DNA of 64,000 nt, taken from assembly GCA_963544155.1 (NCBI GenBank), contig CAUUDW010000005.1, positions 3,889 through 67,888 of the forward strand. Reading direction: 5' to 3'. The position numbers and the translations under genes were made by a program. Origin of the DNA: Nanoperiomorbus sp963544155. Lineage in GTDB: Bacteria > Patescibacteriota > Saccharimonadia > Saccharimonadales > Saccharimonadaceae. Numbering within the stretch: position 1 is the stretch's first letter; every line of letters begins with the position of its first letter. Shown here one piece after another: positions 16,212 through 25,250 of this stretch. Below the pieces are notes generated by a model, which made no database searches, had not been told where the DNA came from, and worked only from the letters and a program-made list of their open reading frames with translations.

Positions 16212-17954
16212 TCAAGCAGCAGGACATTTGGTCATAATCAGTGCCACATAGGGTGGCAGATCGACCAACATACCGGCATTTATAGCCTCCAGCTTAAGCT
16301 CGGCAAAATCCGCCGAATAACCCTTCCACGACGAGTTAAACCGTATCGACCAATCACCATAAGGCAAGGGTAGCTGGTAATCTCGCCACTTTTCGCCACT
16401 AAAATTAGCCACTATGACGACCGGCTGATCTCCGTCGCTACCTCGCTGATACATCAACACCCGACAATTGTCATCTTGCAACAGCACCCTGATATCGCCA
16501 CTCTGAAGACCGCCGGTGTCACCATAGCGATTAGTTCTCAGAGCGATCAGATGACGATGCGCCTCGACAATGCCTTGAAACTTGCCCGCATTGTCCCAGT
16601 CAAGTGCCTGCCAATCATTAAAATCACCCGCCTGCAAGAACTCCGACCCGGCTAATATCATCGGTATCCCCGGTGTGGTCATAGCGATGGCGGCGCTCAG
16701 AATGGCAATTCGCCTAGCGCCGACGCTATGAGTGTCAGTCACCGCCGTCGCCACCAGCCGCTCATTGCCATTAGCCGCCGTATCATGACTATCAGCGAAA
16801 ACGACCCGCTGATGCCAATCGCCATTAAAGCCCTGCCCCTGCACATTGATCAGGTTAGTCAAGCCCGGCGTCTCATTACCGATATGCAAAGCGCCACGGA
16901 TCACGTGCGGCAGACCGAGATCCCACTGACTATCAAAACCCGCCCCGCCGTACTCGGTGGCATTAGTTACCTGTCCGTTGCCCGAACAATCCTCGGCGAT
17001 CATCAGGCAATCAGGCTTGATCTTGTGCGCCCTAGTAGTCATGTCAGACATGAGACGCCAAGCGTCAGGTAAGTCGTGAGCCGGGTCGTTATTCTGGCCG
17101 ATCATATTACGCATGTAGATAGTGCTATCGATCCGAAAACCGTCAACATGATAGTCATTAAGCCACATGGCGATATTGTCAAGGATGAAATCTCGCACTT
17201 CCACCCGTCCATAGTCGGGTCGCCCACCCCACGGCGTCTCACTCCGCTCGTCGTTGTAGAAATAGATCCCACCTCGATCCGCTTCACTCCAGCCGTCGAA
17301 CCGCCATAAGGCAGACTTAGGGCCGAAGTGATTGTAAACCATGTCTAAAATAACCGCCAAGCCTCGCCGGTGCGCCTCTTTAACCAGGGTCTTCAGACCG
17401 TAGCTACCACCGTAAGCATTCTCTACCGAGTAAAGCGCACTCGGCGCATAGCCCCAGCCATGGCTGGTCGCCATGGAAGTGATAGGCATCAGCTCCAGCG
17501 TAGTCACGCCCAATTCCTTTAGATAGTCCAGCTTACCTATAGCTGTAGTGAAAGTACCGGTGGTCGATGGATCCGGCCTGGCAAACGTGCCGATATGAAT
17601 CTCGTATAACACCTGTTGACCTAGAGGCGGCATGGCAAACTTATCGTAGCCTTCCCAATCAAACTTGCCATTGGTCACCAGCCCCAGCCCATCGTCGCTA
17701 TCGGTCAGAGCCTTCGCCCTGGGGTCGTTGCGATAATAGACTACGCCATCGTAGCCCTCGAGCTGGTACTTGTAGCTATGCCCGGCTCGCACCCCGTCAA
17801 CTCGTACTGACCAGACACCCGTCTGATCGTCCTTGACCATCGGGATAGCTTGCCACTTTGAGAACTCACCCATCACCGCCACTTGCCGGGCAAAAGGCGC
17901 CCACACCCGGAAGATAGCACTCTTGTCAAATAATTCCACCCCCAGCTTGCTCAT
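16212..17954 (-). CDS. glgB: GH13 1,4-alpha-glucan branching enzyme
   Basis: The 580-residue protein has an N-terminal CBM48/E-set domain (about 1-100, FRVWAPFARQVAVMGEFSKW) and a GH13 barrel. Catalytic sites are complete: VILDMVYNHFG (conserved region I), HVDGFRIDST (nucleophile Asp), LMIAEDCSG (acid/base Glu) and VVFADSHDTA (third Asp), followed by a C-terminal beta domain. It would introduce alpha-1,6 branches into glycogen or a related glucan; a trehalohydrolase-type activity is a less likely alternative given the similar architecture. TAAAAT seven bases upstream of the ATG gives a leaderless start. It is the only clear glycogen gene in this window. Confidence 0.85.
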   Translation of the reverse strand: MSKLGVELFDKSAIFRVWAPFARQVAVMGEFSKWQAIPMVKDDQTGVWSVRVDGVRAGHSYKYQLEGYDGVVYYRNDPRAKALTDSDDGLGLVTNGKFDWEGYDKFAMPPLGQQVLYEIHIGTFARPDPSTTGTFTTAIGKLDYLKELGVTTLELMPITSMATSHGWGYAPSALYSVENAYGGSYGLKTLVKEAHRRGLAVILDMVYNHFGPKSALWRFDGWSEADRGGIYFYNDERSETPWGGRPDYGRVEVRDFILDNIAMWLNDYHVDGFRIDSTIYMRNMIGQNNDPAHDLPDAWRLMSDMTTRAHKIKPDCLMIAEDCSGNGQVTNATEYGGAGFDSQWDLGLPHVIRGALHIGNETPGLTNLINVQGQGFNGDWHQRVVFADSHDTAANGNERLVATAVTDTHSVGARRIAILSAAIAMTTPGIPMILAGSEFLQAGDFNDWQALDWDNAGKFQGIVEAHRHLIALRTNRYGDTGGLQSGDIRVLLQDDNCRVLMYQRGSDGDQPVVIVANFSGEKWRDYQLPLPYGDWSIRFNSSWKGYSADFAELKLEAINAGMLVDLPPYVALIMTKCPAA

Positions 17955-18011
17955 TAGTTCTATTTTAGCACAAGCAATTATGTTAGCTTCTCACGGCTCG
18001 CTAAAGCCAGC

Positions 18012-18050
18012 TTGACACTAGCTAAACGACCATTATAATAGCTAGTGCGA
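18012..18050 (+). promoter_or_regulatory. Promoter of tRNA-Gln, with palindrome
   Basis: TTGACA at 18012-18017 and TATAAT at 18034-18039 with a 16-base spacer form the best-matched sigma-70-type promoter in the window. A 9-bp inverted repeat (CACTAGCTA at 18016-18024 with TAGCTAGTG at 18039-18047) spans both elements. Confidence 0.8.
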
Positions 18051-18124
18051 TGGGGATTGGCCAAGCGGTAAGGCAACGGGTTCTGGTCCCGTGATCGGGG
18101 GTTCGAATCCCTCATCCCCAGCCA
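18051..18124 (+). tRNA. tRNA-Gln (anticodon CTG)
   Basis: The acceptor stem TGGGGAT pairs with ATCCCCA. The D arm is GCCAAGCGGTAAGGC, the anticodon stem ACGGG/CCCGT encloses the loop TTCTGGT (anticodon CTG), and the T arm is GGGGG TTCGAAT CCCTC. G is the discriminator and the CCA end is encoded (18122-18124). An A+T-rich block with a large defence-type gene starts directly behind it. No copy of the tRNA 3' end was seen at the far side of that block. Confidence 0.95.
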
Positions 18125-18323
18125 AGCCATGCGACAGAAACTGGTCGTTAAATTCCGTAATTATCTACATATGAAACATGAGTCTCTATCGCAAGACTCG
18201 GACGTTAGAGATACAAACCTTTCTAGATCAGAACAGTTGAGAAGTTCGTCCTGAATTAAGTTTCTCTATCTACCCACCCATATCTTGCACAATACAATTT
18301 AAATCACAGTTTCGTCTATTTTG

Positions 18324-21300
18324 TCATACGCAGTCCTGCTTGAAGTCATCTACAAGTTTGCGTAATGATGTAGCGAATCTAATAAGTCCCAGCTCCTCTA
18401 CTTTTCTCGCACGGTTCAACCACTTGCCATGCAGAGTCTCTTCACTCCTCTCTGCAATGTCTATAATCTGGGCACCACAAGCATTGTATATCCCGATATT
18501 ATAACCAGATCGCATAGACGACGCACCATCTCGTTCCAGGATATCAGCCACTGTCCTATTGATCCATAGTCCAGATTGATCTGGCGGAGAATTTGCCAGA
18601 TAACCTCCTATGACAGACTGTGCAATATCTAAGTGCCCACTCTTCTTACATATACCTTCAGACCTGTCTATCCATGCTCTAAGCTTTTTATCGTTAAGCT
18701 CCCCTCGCTCATCCGTACCTGGCATGATAGAAAAATCATTGAAAGATAATAGCCTTAGTAATTTAAACTGCAACGATTCGTTAATTTTCGATGGAACTTT
18801 ACTCTCAGGAATATTTGACTTATACGCTGTTTGAATGAGCTCACAGAAAAAATCTGGGTCATTAGCAATCTTGTAGATTAGTGCCAACGGTCGTATGTCG
18901 TCATTTTTATGAAATATTTCGAGGTAACCAAGTTCAGCTCTCCATAAACCCGTCTCCGTATAATCGCTGTTGCAGTACAGGTACGCAAATACTTCTTTTA
19001 TCTCATACTGTAGTCGATCAAATTTAGATACATCCTCTGATGTATTAAGTGACTTTATTAGTACATTCAGACATTGATCCGTACTAATTCTTTCTTTATT
19101 AGACCCTCCGTGCCGCATAAGTAGCCAGCAAATATACTCAATAGTCGCCAAGGGTCGCTTCGCAACAAGAAGATTTCTGATAGCATATTCAATATTGTCG
19201 CCATCTTTTGCGAATCTAAAGTTGTTAACTAAGCCCCAATATTTTTTATTGAGAGTTCTGTTTTGTTGTACTTCTGGCATACTCCAAATATCTTGGCTAA
19301 ACGGCAGAGATAGAACAAACGAGAGCTGCTCTTCTTCGGTCCAGCTAGAGAAATTTAGCTGTTTAACCCAATTGACACCGCCACGACAAACGTATCTTGT
19401 AGAAATAAAACTCCTAGCAAACTCTCGTTCAACATTACTGCCATCTAGAAAAACAGGGAGCACCCTCCGGTCAAGAGAGGGGATGTTCATATACCCCAGC
19501 GTAGCACCTACTGTGTGCGGTAGTGCTGCTTTATTGATCAGCTGGTTTAACTTGTTTGGATCTTGCTCTCCTAATATACCCGACAACGCATCCCGTCGTT
19601 TCTTCTCTATCTCCTCCTGACTTTTCTTCCACCCTTTACGACTTATTAGATCATAATCACAATTACTAAATAGATATAAAGACTTCTCTAAATTATCCTC
19701 GGGCTCTATAGCGTCAGCAATTTCTCGGAGCTTTACGGCTCGAGGATTATCCGCATCAGTGTACTGATTTAACTGGTTCAGCTCATTTATCTCTTTGAGT
19801 AACGCCTCCCAAACGACTCGTTTTTCTTTAACGCTCACAGAGGCCAGCTTCTCACCTAGCTTCTCTATAAGCCTAGCGAAGGCATTCTCTGCAAGACGAT
19901 TCACATCTTTAATAATTCCAACAATCTCATCTAACGAATCCACGACGTCCACATACATATTGGAATAGTATAAATTTTGTTCCTCTAACTCTTGGCGCTC
20001 TACTGACCCAATAGCACAACCACCGCTCCGGTCTCTCGACACGTTAAGCCACATGGGTATCTGCCTCTCCACCGTTGTATAAGTCACGCCAGGCAGAAGT
20101 CTTTTCAATAGTTCCAGCCCGGTACGCCTGTATTCCTTAACAATTTTTTCAACTACACTATGCTGGATATCTACACTGGCAAAAGTTTTTGGCCACCATG
20201 GCAATATAGTATGCAATATGATATCTAGGGCACATCTCTGTCCTTCGCCATAGCCACCTATTTGATCTGATATTCTTGCTAATATCATGCTAGTGCGAAA
20301 AAACAAATCTTTGTCCCACAAGAGCTCAGCTAATGCCCCATAAAGTCCAGAGATGTAGTCCTTTCGAAAGAATGGACTACCATTACTTTCATTTACAACC
20401 TCAATAATTGGGTTATCATCTCGCACATCAAGAACAGCCTCCAGTTTTGACAGGAATTCAGTCGGCGCCGCCTGAGCCACTAACGAGATATCATCCATAA
20501 TGCTCATCCATATCTTTGGATCTTGGTTTTTAGAGAGTAGTTTTCTTACAGTATCCTTCGCTACATTACATAGTTTATTTATAGAGCAATGGCTACACAG
20601 ATCTTGACTGTTAGCAAGCATAGCCATGCCATTCGCCACACCTCTCCTAATCTCATTTGAATAAATCCGTTTTTTGTCGTATGCCTCCGCAAAATATCTT
20701 TTTTTCACATCTAGCTCTAAAGCTGGGTCTATTTCACCAAGTATTTTTAGATAGATTTGCGCAAAACTGTCAGCATGATTATCATAGATATAGCTACCTA
20801 TTTGTTCTAGGGTCTTTTTAGCGTCAACAACCTTCCATATAGTACCTCTCAATCTCAACGCACTAGTATCGGTGTTAGCAATTGACTGGATGACTTTTAG
20901 GGCTGTTTGATAATCACTTTCTAATAGTTTAGACACTATGTTTTGATCGCCAAGTCTACTAGCGTCAAATCCGCCAATAAGACACAGTAATGCCAGTTCT
21001 CTTTTATGGGTCGTCTGAATTATTGCATTAGTTGTCGACGCTTCAGACCTACACCCCAAACCCAACACCCTGTCTTTGCACATTATGTCCTGCTGTATGA
21101 TAACAGTTTCCTCCTCAAATATCTTCATTAGATGGTCTGGAGGGTTGTCTTTGTATATAGTTATTTGATCTTTATTACGAGCTGAAACATAAGCATGAAG
21201 CCGTTCCCATATTGCCTGAGGTCCTGCATTATTTTTCCATCGTTTTTGCGCTAATATGCTATGAATCAGGACGATATTAAGATCGCCGTCTCGGAAGAGG

Positions 21301-21932
21301 CTTTCGTGCATATCTGACTTTATGATGAAAAAAGATTTGAAAAAAAGAAACTCCATTTCCTTACCAGGATCATTGCCATTATTTGCTAATTTTATTTTTT
21401 CTCGAAAACGCTTAAGACCCTCGCGTTCCGGTTTACTCCAATTCGTGCAACCGTTTTCATAATCTCCCCAAAAATGGTCAGCTTGTCGATATGAACTCTG
21501 TATGTGGGTCAATATATTCTTTAGCCCAGACCCATTAGTATCAAGCTCACCAGTTACAAGAGCGATCCTATAGTGTAACTTTTTGAAATTTGGATCAATA
21601 AAATCGTTCCAGGCATCTTTTACGGTTTGGGTAAAAGCTTTATTAGAAGGTTGGAGATTGAAGCTACGTTTTATTTGTATAAATAGCTTTTTCTCTTCGC
21701 CAGTCTTTCTTTCCTTGAGAGTTACTTCGCAGTCATCAGTGTTTCTTCCGTATCTCCCCGACTGAAGAGTCACTTTTGTTATTTCGCAGCCATCCATTCT
21801 TGGAACGAAACCGCCACTCATCATCTGCAGTATAAAGAACGCCTGCACCGAGTGTTCAAAAACGAACCCCTCTCCGCTAACAGATATAGGGCTTTCTCGT
21901 CTTTTATTGTCTCTCAATTTATCACTAACCAC
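18324..21932 (-). CDS. Giant putative defence protein: nuclease-like N-terminus plus helical repeats
   Basis: This 1202-residue protein is much richer in A+T than its neighbours. Residues about 15-100 look like a PD-(D/E)xK fold of the DUF4297/Cap4 dsDNA-nuclease type: GEGFVFEHSVQAFFIL, then NTDDCEV and about 18 residues later LFIQIKRSF (D...QxK). The middle part (about 110-480) resembles from memory the long alpha-helical proteins of defence islands, including the sequence pattern SALRLRGTIWKVVDAKK and a Cys cluster DLCSHCSINKLC. The C-terminal half has ILPWWPKTFAS, GLELLKRLLPG and more helical repeats. No Walker A or other NTPase motif was found. The start is GTG at 21932, eight bases after TATAAT. 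No methyltransferase or partner gene adjoins it. A nuclease effector with a sensor region is inferred, not shown. Confidence 0.6.
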   Translation of the reverse strand: MVSDKLRDNKRRESPISVSGEGFVFEHSVQAFFILQMMSGGFVPRMDGCEITKVTLQSGRYGRNTDDCEVTLKERKTGEEKKLFIQIKRSFNLQPSNKAFTQTVKDAWNDFIDPNFKKLHYRIALVTGELDTNGSGLKNILTHIQSSYRQADHFWGDYENGCTNWSKPEREGLKRFREKIKLANNGNDPGKEMEFLFFKSFFIIKSDMHESLFRDGDLNIVLIHSILAQKRWKNNAGPQAIWERLHAYVSARNKDQITIYKDNPPDHLMKIFEEETVIIQQDIMCKDRVLGLGCRSEASTTNAIIQTTHKRELALLCLIGGFDASRLGDQNIVSKLLESDYQTALKVIQSIANTDTSALRLRGTIWKVVDAKKTLEQIGSYIYDNHADSFAQIYLKILGEIDPALELDVKKRYFAEAYDKKRIYSNEIRRGVANGMAMLANSQDLCSHCSINKLCNVAKDTVRKLLSKNQDPKIWMSIMDDISLVAQAAPTEFLSKLEAVLDVRDDNPIIEVVNESNGSPFFRKDYISGLYGALAELLWDKDLFFRTSMILARISDQIGGYGEGQRCALDIILHTILPWWPKTFASVDIQHSVVEKIVKEYRRTGLELLKRLLPGVTYTTVERQIPMWLNVSRDRSGGCAIGSVERQELEEQNLYYSNMYVDVVDSLDEIVGIIKDVNRLAENAFARLIEKLGEKLASVSVKEKRVVWEALLKEINELNQLNQYTDADNPRAVKLREIADAIEPEDNLEKSLYLFSNCDYDLISRKGWKKSQEEIEKKRRDALSGILGEQDPNKLNQLINKAALPHTVGATLGYMNIPSLDRRVLPVFLDGSNVEREFARSFISTRYVCRGGVNWVKQLNFSSWTEEEQLSFVLSLPFSQDIWSMPEVQQNRTLNKKYWGLVNNFRFAKDGDNIEYAIRNLLVAKRPLATIEYICWLLMRHGGSNKERISTDQCLNVLIKSLNTSEDVSKFDRLQYEIKEVFAYLYCNSDYTETGLWRAELGYLEIFHKNDDIRPLALIYKIANDPDFFCELIQTAYKSNIPESKVPSKINESLQFKLLRLLSFNDFSIMPGTDERGELNDKKLRAWIDRSEGICKKSGHLDIAQSVIGGYLANSPPDQSGLWINRTVADILERDGASSMRSGYNIGIYNACGAQIIDIAERSEETLHGKWLNRARKVEELGLIRFATSLRKLVDDFKQDCV

Positions 21933-21972
21933 TGCGCAAGATTATAGCATTTACAGTAATGCAGTAACTAGC

Positions 21973-23610
21973 TTACTCATACTTCAGCTGGGCGTCTTGC
22001 TTGGTAATGCTGACCGGTGGATAAAAGGAGTCATTAAAGGTTGGCCAGTTGCGATAAGCACCGTGCTTCTTGCTGGTCGTGATCGCCATATCAGTGTAGG
22101 CTGCCGAGTCGCAAGTCTGGATGATCAAACAGACATCGGCCAGCGCCTTAGCATCGTTCTCGGTGACGTTATCTACGCCTGAGTCAGTCAGCAGGTTGTG
22201 ACAGAACGATAGTAGTTCAGCCCGAGCATCCAGATCGCCCTTAATAAAGCCACGAGTAGTCAGGTGTTGCCCCTCACCGATAATGCCGGTGATCAGCCGG
22301 CGTATATTTTCTTTGACATCAACTTTCCGCATAAACTGATCCGCCTCACGAACGTTATAGATGTGTTGATTGCGCTTATCGCCCCTCCTGGCTGACTCAG
22401 GCTTACCCAGATCGTGCGTCAGTAAGGCAAGCCGGATAATCGGCAACAGATCCGCCGGCAACTTATCGGCGTAATTATTATCAAAGTTACGCAGTACCGT
22501 CTCGGTATGCTCTTCCAGAGTAAATTTCTCCCAGTTACCGGCATCAGCCTCATATATCCTCCGGTAGCCCGGGACTTCCATAGCTTTATCCACCAGCTGC
22601 TCGGGAGTGGCGTAGAGGTTATTAGATAAGTAGTCGACAAACGAGCCCCCGGTCGTCGCCTCAGTCTCCAGACCGTCAGCCAGCCGAATAGCAATATCGC
22701 CAAACTCTCGTGCGGTAGCTTGACGCCTGTGAGATACCTCTGTCTCAGTGTCGACTTTAGCGAGATCAAACAGAAAGACCGGCTCAATATCCTTCAGTAT
22801 GGTCGCCGACCGAACCCTCTCCCTCACTCCGACGACATGAGCATTCCTCAACCAGCTCGCCACATAGGTCTGATTGATCGGATAAGTATCCCGGTAGGCA
22901 TCTTGCTTCTTTAGGTAGTCATTGACAATTTGCACCGGGTCAACAGTCATCAATTTCTGAGTACACATCGCCCCGGCAATGTGTCGCACCGTCATATAGT
23001 CAATCCCCAGCTTCTCGGTAATTTCCGGTAGATCAGACAGTTTGGGGAGGCGACCGCCGGCGCCCAAGAAGTCTTGTGGGCGAAAACGAGTCAAGATATC
23101 TCGATGCTCAAAATCAAGTGGGGCGCCGACCATAAAGGGGACTCTCAGCTTAGTGAGGGCTTGTTTGATCTGCTCTTTCTCCTCGGCAGAGCGACCAACC
23201 TGACTGAAACTACCGTCAATGATGTTGGCATCAGCGTCTTCTGAGATGATCCGATGAACTTCGGGCCGACCGCCCTCCAGACGACTCCGCTCGTCAGCAA
23301 AACTCTGAGCATTCTCGGCGGTATCTGTCGCCAGGGCTGAAACCTTATTAACATTATCATGGCTGGTGGTGTCACCATCATTACGAAAACCCGGCGAGAC
23401 CTTCCAGTCATCTCCATTAGCATTGCTACGACCGTGATATAGCTCAAGCGAGCTAAGCGGTGTAAACAACCCAACCTCCTCCAGGTATTTGATTGCCTGA
23501 TATTTTCCCCGATCGTCGATACTACGGCTACGCTCTTGGCGAAAGACAAGCTGAGGCTCGTCTACCGACTCATGGGGTGCCGCAGATAATGTTACCTGAT
23601 TATGTCTCAT
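21973..23610 (-). CDS. HD-domain phosphohydrolase, large form
   Basis: In this 545-residue protein the C-terminal third is an HD metal-dependent phosphohydrolase. LEEHTETVLRNF supplies the first His (about 366), LALLTHDLGKPES the HD pair (about 399), NQHIYNVREAD a further His, and a distal QTCDSAAY Asp completes the set. The first half is unrecognised, with an acidic linker (about 70-150) and a helical segment containing DILTRFRPQDF and a possible winged-helix-like LPEITEKLGIDYMTVRHIAG. Family members act on nucleotides or tRNA ends; the substrate here is unknown. A ribosome binding site (TTTAGGAG, 8 bases from the ATG) shows a conventional leader. It lies 40 bases upstream of the giant defence gene on the same strand, but that gene has its own promoter. 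Confidence 0.75.
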   Translation of the reverse strand: MRHNQVTLSAAPHESVDEPQLVFRQERSRSIDDRGKYQAIKYLEEVGLFTPLSSLELYHGRSNANGDDWKVSPGFRNDGDTTSHDNVNKVSALATDTAENAQSFADERSRLEGGRPEVHRIISEDADANIIDGSFSQVGRSAEEKEQIKQALTKLRVPFMVGAPLDFEHRDILTRFRPQDFLGAGGRLPKLSDLPEITEKLGIDYMTVRHIAGAMCTQKLMTVDPVQIVNDYLKKQDAYRDTYPINQTYVASWLRNAHVVGVRERVRSATILKDIEPVFLFDLAKVDTETEVSHRRQATAREFGDIAIRLADGLETEATTGGSFVDYLSNNLYATPEQLVDKAMEVPGYRRIYEADAGNWEKFTLEEHTETVLRNFDNNYADKLPADLLPIIRLALLTHDLGKPESARRGDKRNQHIYNVREADQFMRKVDVKENIRRLITGIIGEGQHLTTRGFIKGDLDARAELLSFCHNLLTDSGVDNVTENDAKALADVCLIIQTCDSAAYTDMAITTSKKHGAYRNWPTFNDSFYPPVSITKQDAQLKYE

Positions 23611-23666
23611 TTTTATCTCCTAAATACCTAATAGTATGATTGTAACACACCCATTAGCTAAACCGC

Positions 23667-24818
23667 TCACCGTTTGCCCAATAATCGACGAAACCAGCGG
23701 ACCATCGATACAAGCAACTCTCGCCCCGAGGAGCCGGCCAGTAGCTTAAACGTTCTGATGACCACCCTTCTCGCCTCCGGATCACTCGTTCGGATATCGT
23801 GGAGCACCCGGTGCCAATGCTTAGTTAAATACCGACGCAGATCATCAGTGGTGCGGCAGTTCGCCCGGATGAGCATCCGATATAGCGCATCGGCAAAAGC
23901 CCTCCTCTGCTCCAGAGTTAATTCACCAAGCCAGCGCCGAATGGTCCGATTGACATATCGAGACGAGCGGCTAACGTGACCGACCGTTGCCAGCCTAGTT
24001 CCGTCAACCCGCCACGACAGTGAGTCGTGCTGATTGATCAGTCGAGCATCACTCTGTACCACCCGGATATCACCCGCCCGCTCATCCAGCAGCAACCCAA
24101 CCAACGCTCCCTCGGGCACAGTGCTATGGATTCGACCCTTTAGATTGCGCCACTGCGCCGAGCTAAATGTCTCCGCCAAGAAGCCCGGTCCGTCATGATT
24201 GTAGACCGCCACGATACGATCTCTAGTAGCCCGGTCAGCCATCAATCCGGCGTAAACAGCCAGATTGCCACCTTTGCTATGACCGCCCGGTATTAACCAA
24301 TTCTGTGATAATCCGGCTATCATCTGCAGGTAGTGGAGTGCCTCCTGTTGAGCCGGTAAGTGACGCTGAAAAGTCATATTTAGATCTTCCTTCCAGCCCG
24401 CCAAACTATCGTCAGTCCCCTGAAAAGCTAGGTAGTCAAGATAACCCCGATCGGTATTGATCGAGAAGGTAACTGCCCCGAACTGCTCCTCAAGCACGCT
24501 GTCAACCTGATGACGGTAATGATGCAATAAGACCTCGCCGAAGCGGCTGCTCCCGACACAGACTCTCAGCAGCTCCGCTCCCCGGACTCGATTCCACATC
24601 AATCTGCCCAATCGCTCAGTCTCGACCAGCCGGTCAAGCTCAGACAGGGTGCAATTAAAGTTGCTGATCTTACCAAAAGGTGAGACTGCCAGATCAGCAT
24701 AGCAGAGCGTCGATAAGATCAGGCTGTCCACCTCGTTAAATGGTAGTCGCCAGAAATTACAGCTGCCGTACTGCTCAACATACTGTATGACACTCCGGGT
24801 CGCCCGTCGTCGCTTCAT
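23667..24818 (-). CDS. DUF2974 (Mbeg1-like) alpha/beta hydrolase
   Basis: This protein of about 383 residues begins MKRRRATRSVIQY. It matches the Mbeg1-like lipase-type family: YLDYLAFQGTDDSLAGWKEDL followed by a nucleophile elbow IPGGHSKGGNLAVYAGL (Ser in GHSKGG, about residue 172). A later ending of the fold with Asp and His candidates lies around NHDGPGFL and GHVSRSSRY. It would hydrolyse an ester, possibly a lipid; there is no export signal. The start at 24818 is chosen because TATAAT (reverse complement of 24825-24830) lies six bases upstream. The C-terminal tail is rich in Arg. Confidence 0.8.
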   Translation of the reverse strand: MKRRRATRSVIQYVEQYGSCNFWRLPFNEVDSLILSTLCYADLAVSPFGKISNFNCTLSELDRLVETERLGRLMWNRVRGAELLRVCVGSSRFGEVLLHHYRHQVDSVLEEQFGAVTFSINTDRGYLDYLAFQGTDDSLAGWKEDLNMTFQRHLPAQQEALHYLQMIAGLSQNWLIPGGHSKGGNLAVYAGLMADRATRDRIVAVYNHDGPGFLAETFSSAQWRNLKGRIHSTVPEGALVGLLLDERAGDIRVVQSDARLINQHDSLSWRVDGTRLATVGHVSRSSRYVNRTIRRWLGELTLEQRRAFADALYRMLIRANCRTTDDLRRYLTKHWHRVLHDIRTSDPEARRVVIRTFKLLAGSSGRELLVSMVRWFRRLLGKR

Positions 24819-24910
24819 ACCCAGATTATAACAAGTGCTATAATGATTATAACCAATCACACCTCGGTCACTGTGCGGTTTCATAAAATTATCCTGAGAT
24901 GGTATGAGCT

Positions 24911-24965
24911 GACGACGGACGCTCTAGACCTTTGGATACCCCCGAGCTAGTCGTCTTAGTTTTTT
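24911..24965 (+). promoter_or_regulatory. Terminator-like hairpin in the dinB leader
   Basis: GACGAC at 24911-24916 and GCTC at 24921-24924 pair with GAGC at 24944-24947 and GTCGTC at 24950-24955. A run of six T follows shortly after, at 24960-24965. It sits before the ribosome binding site (TTAGGAG) and the ATG at 24978, where a terminator would stop the transcript before the first codon. An attenuator is one reading; the end of an unseen upstream transcript is another. Confidence 0.45.
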
Positions 24966-24977
24966 CTTAGGAGTTTT

Positions 24978-25250
24978 ATGAATCCAATCGTATCAATCAA
25001 TCAGCCGGTCGACGTCATCGTTTCTTTTAGTCGCTCAGCTCACACCACCGGAGTTATGCCCGTCAAGATGCGTCATCATGGTGTCGATATCAGCCTAACT
25101 AAGCTGGGCTTATGCTACCCCGTCCGACACGGCGCCAGGCTGTGCTATATCTTTGACGTCAGCGACGGCACCAATGACTACTCCCTGGAGTTTGATACGA
25201 CGACCCTGCGCTGGACTCTGCTGTCATTGATCGATGGAGCGAGCCTATGA
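24978..25250 (+). CDS. Small protein co-encoded with the Y-family polymerase
   Basis: The 90-residue protein is probably all-beta. The segments VDVIVSFSRSAHTTGVMPVKMRHHGVDIS, LCYIFDVSDGTNDYSLEFDTTTLRWTLL alternate hydrophobic and polar residues. No named family was recognised. Its stop overlaps the start of the polymerase gene (ATGA at 25247-25250), so the two are translationally coupled. That coupling implies a role with the polymerase, perhaps as a small accessory or regulator, but this is inference from position only. A ribosome binding site (TTAGGAG) lies 4-5 bases before the ATG, behind a terminator-like hairpin. Confidence 0.75.
   Translation: MNPIVSINQPVDVIVSFSRSAHTTGVMPVKMRHHGVDISLTKLGLCYPVRHGARLCYIFDVSDGTNDYSLEFDTTTLRWTLLSLIDGASL

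Noticed and set aside
18125..18323. Attachment-site repeat of the tRNA-Gln 3' end at the far side of the A+T-rich block
   Set aside because: No direct repeat of the tRNA 3' end was found near 21.93-22.0 kb, so tRNA-targeted integration is not supported by the sequence.
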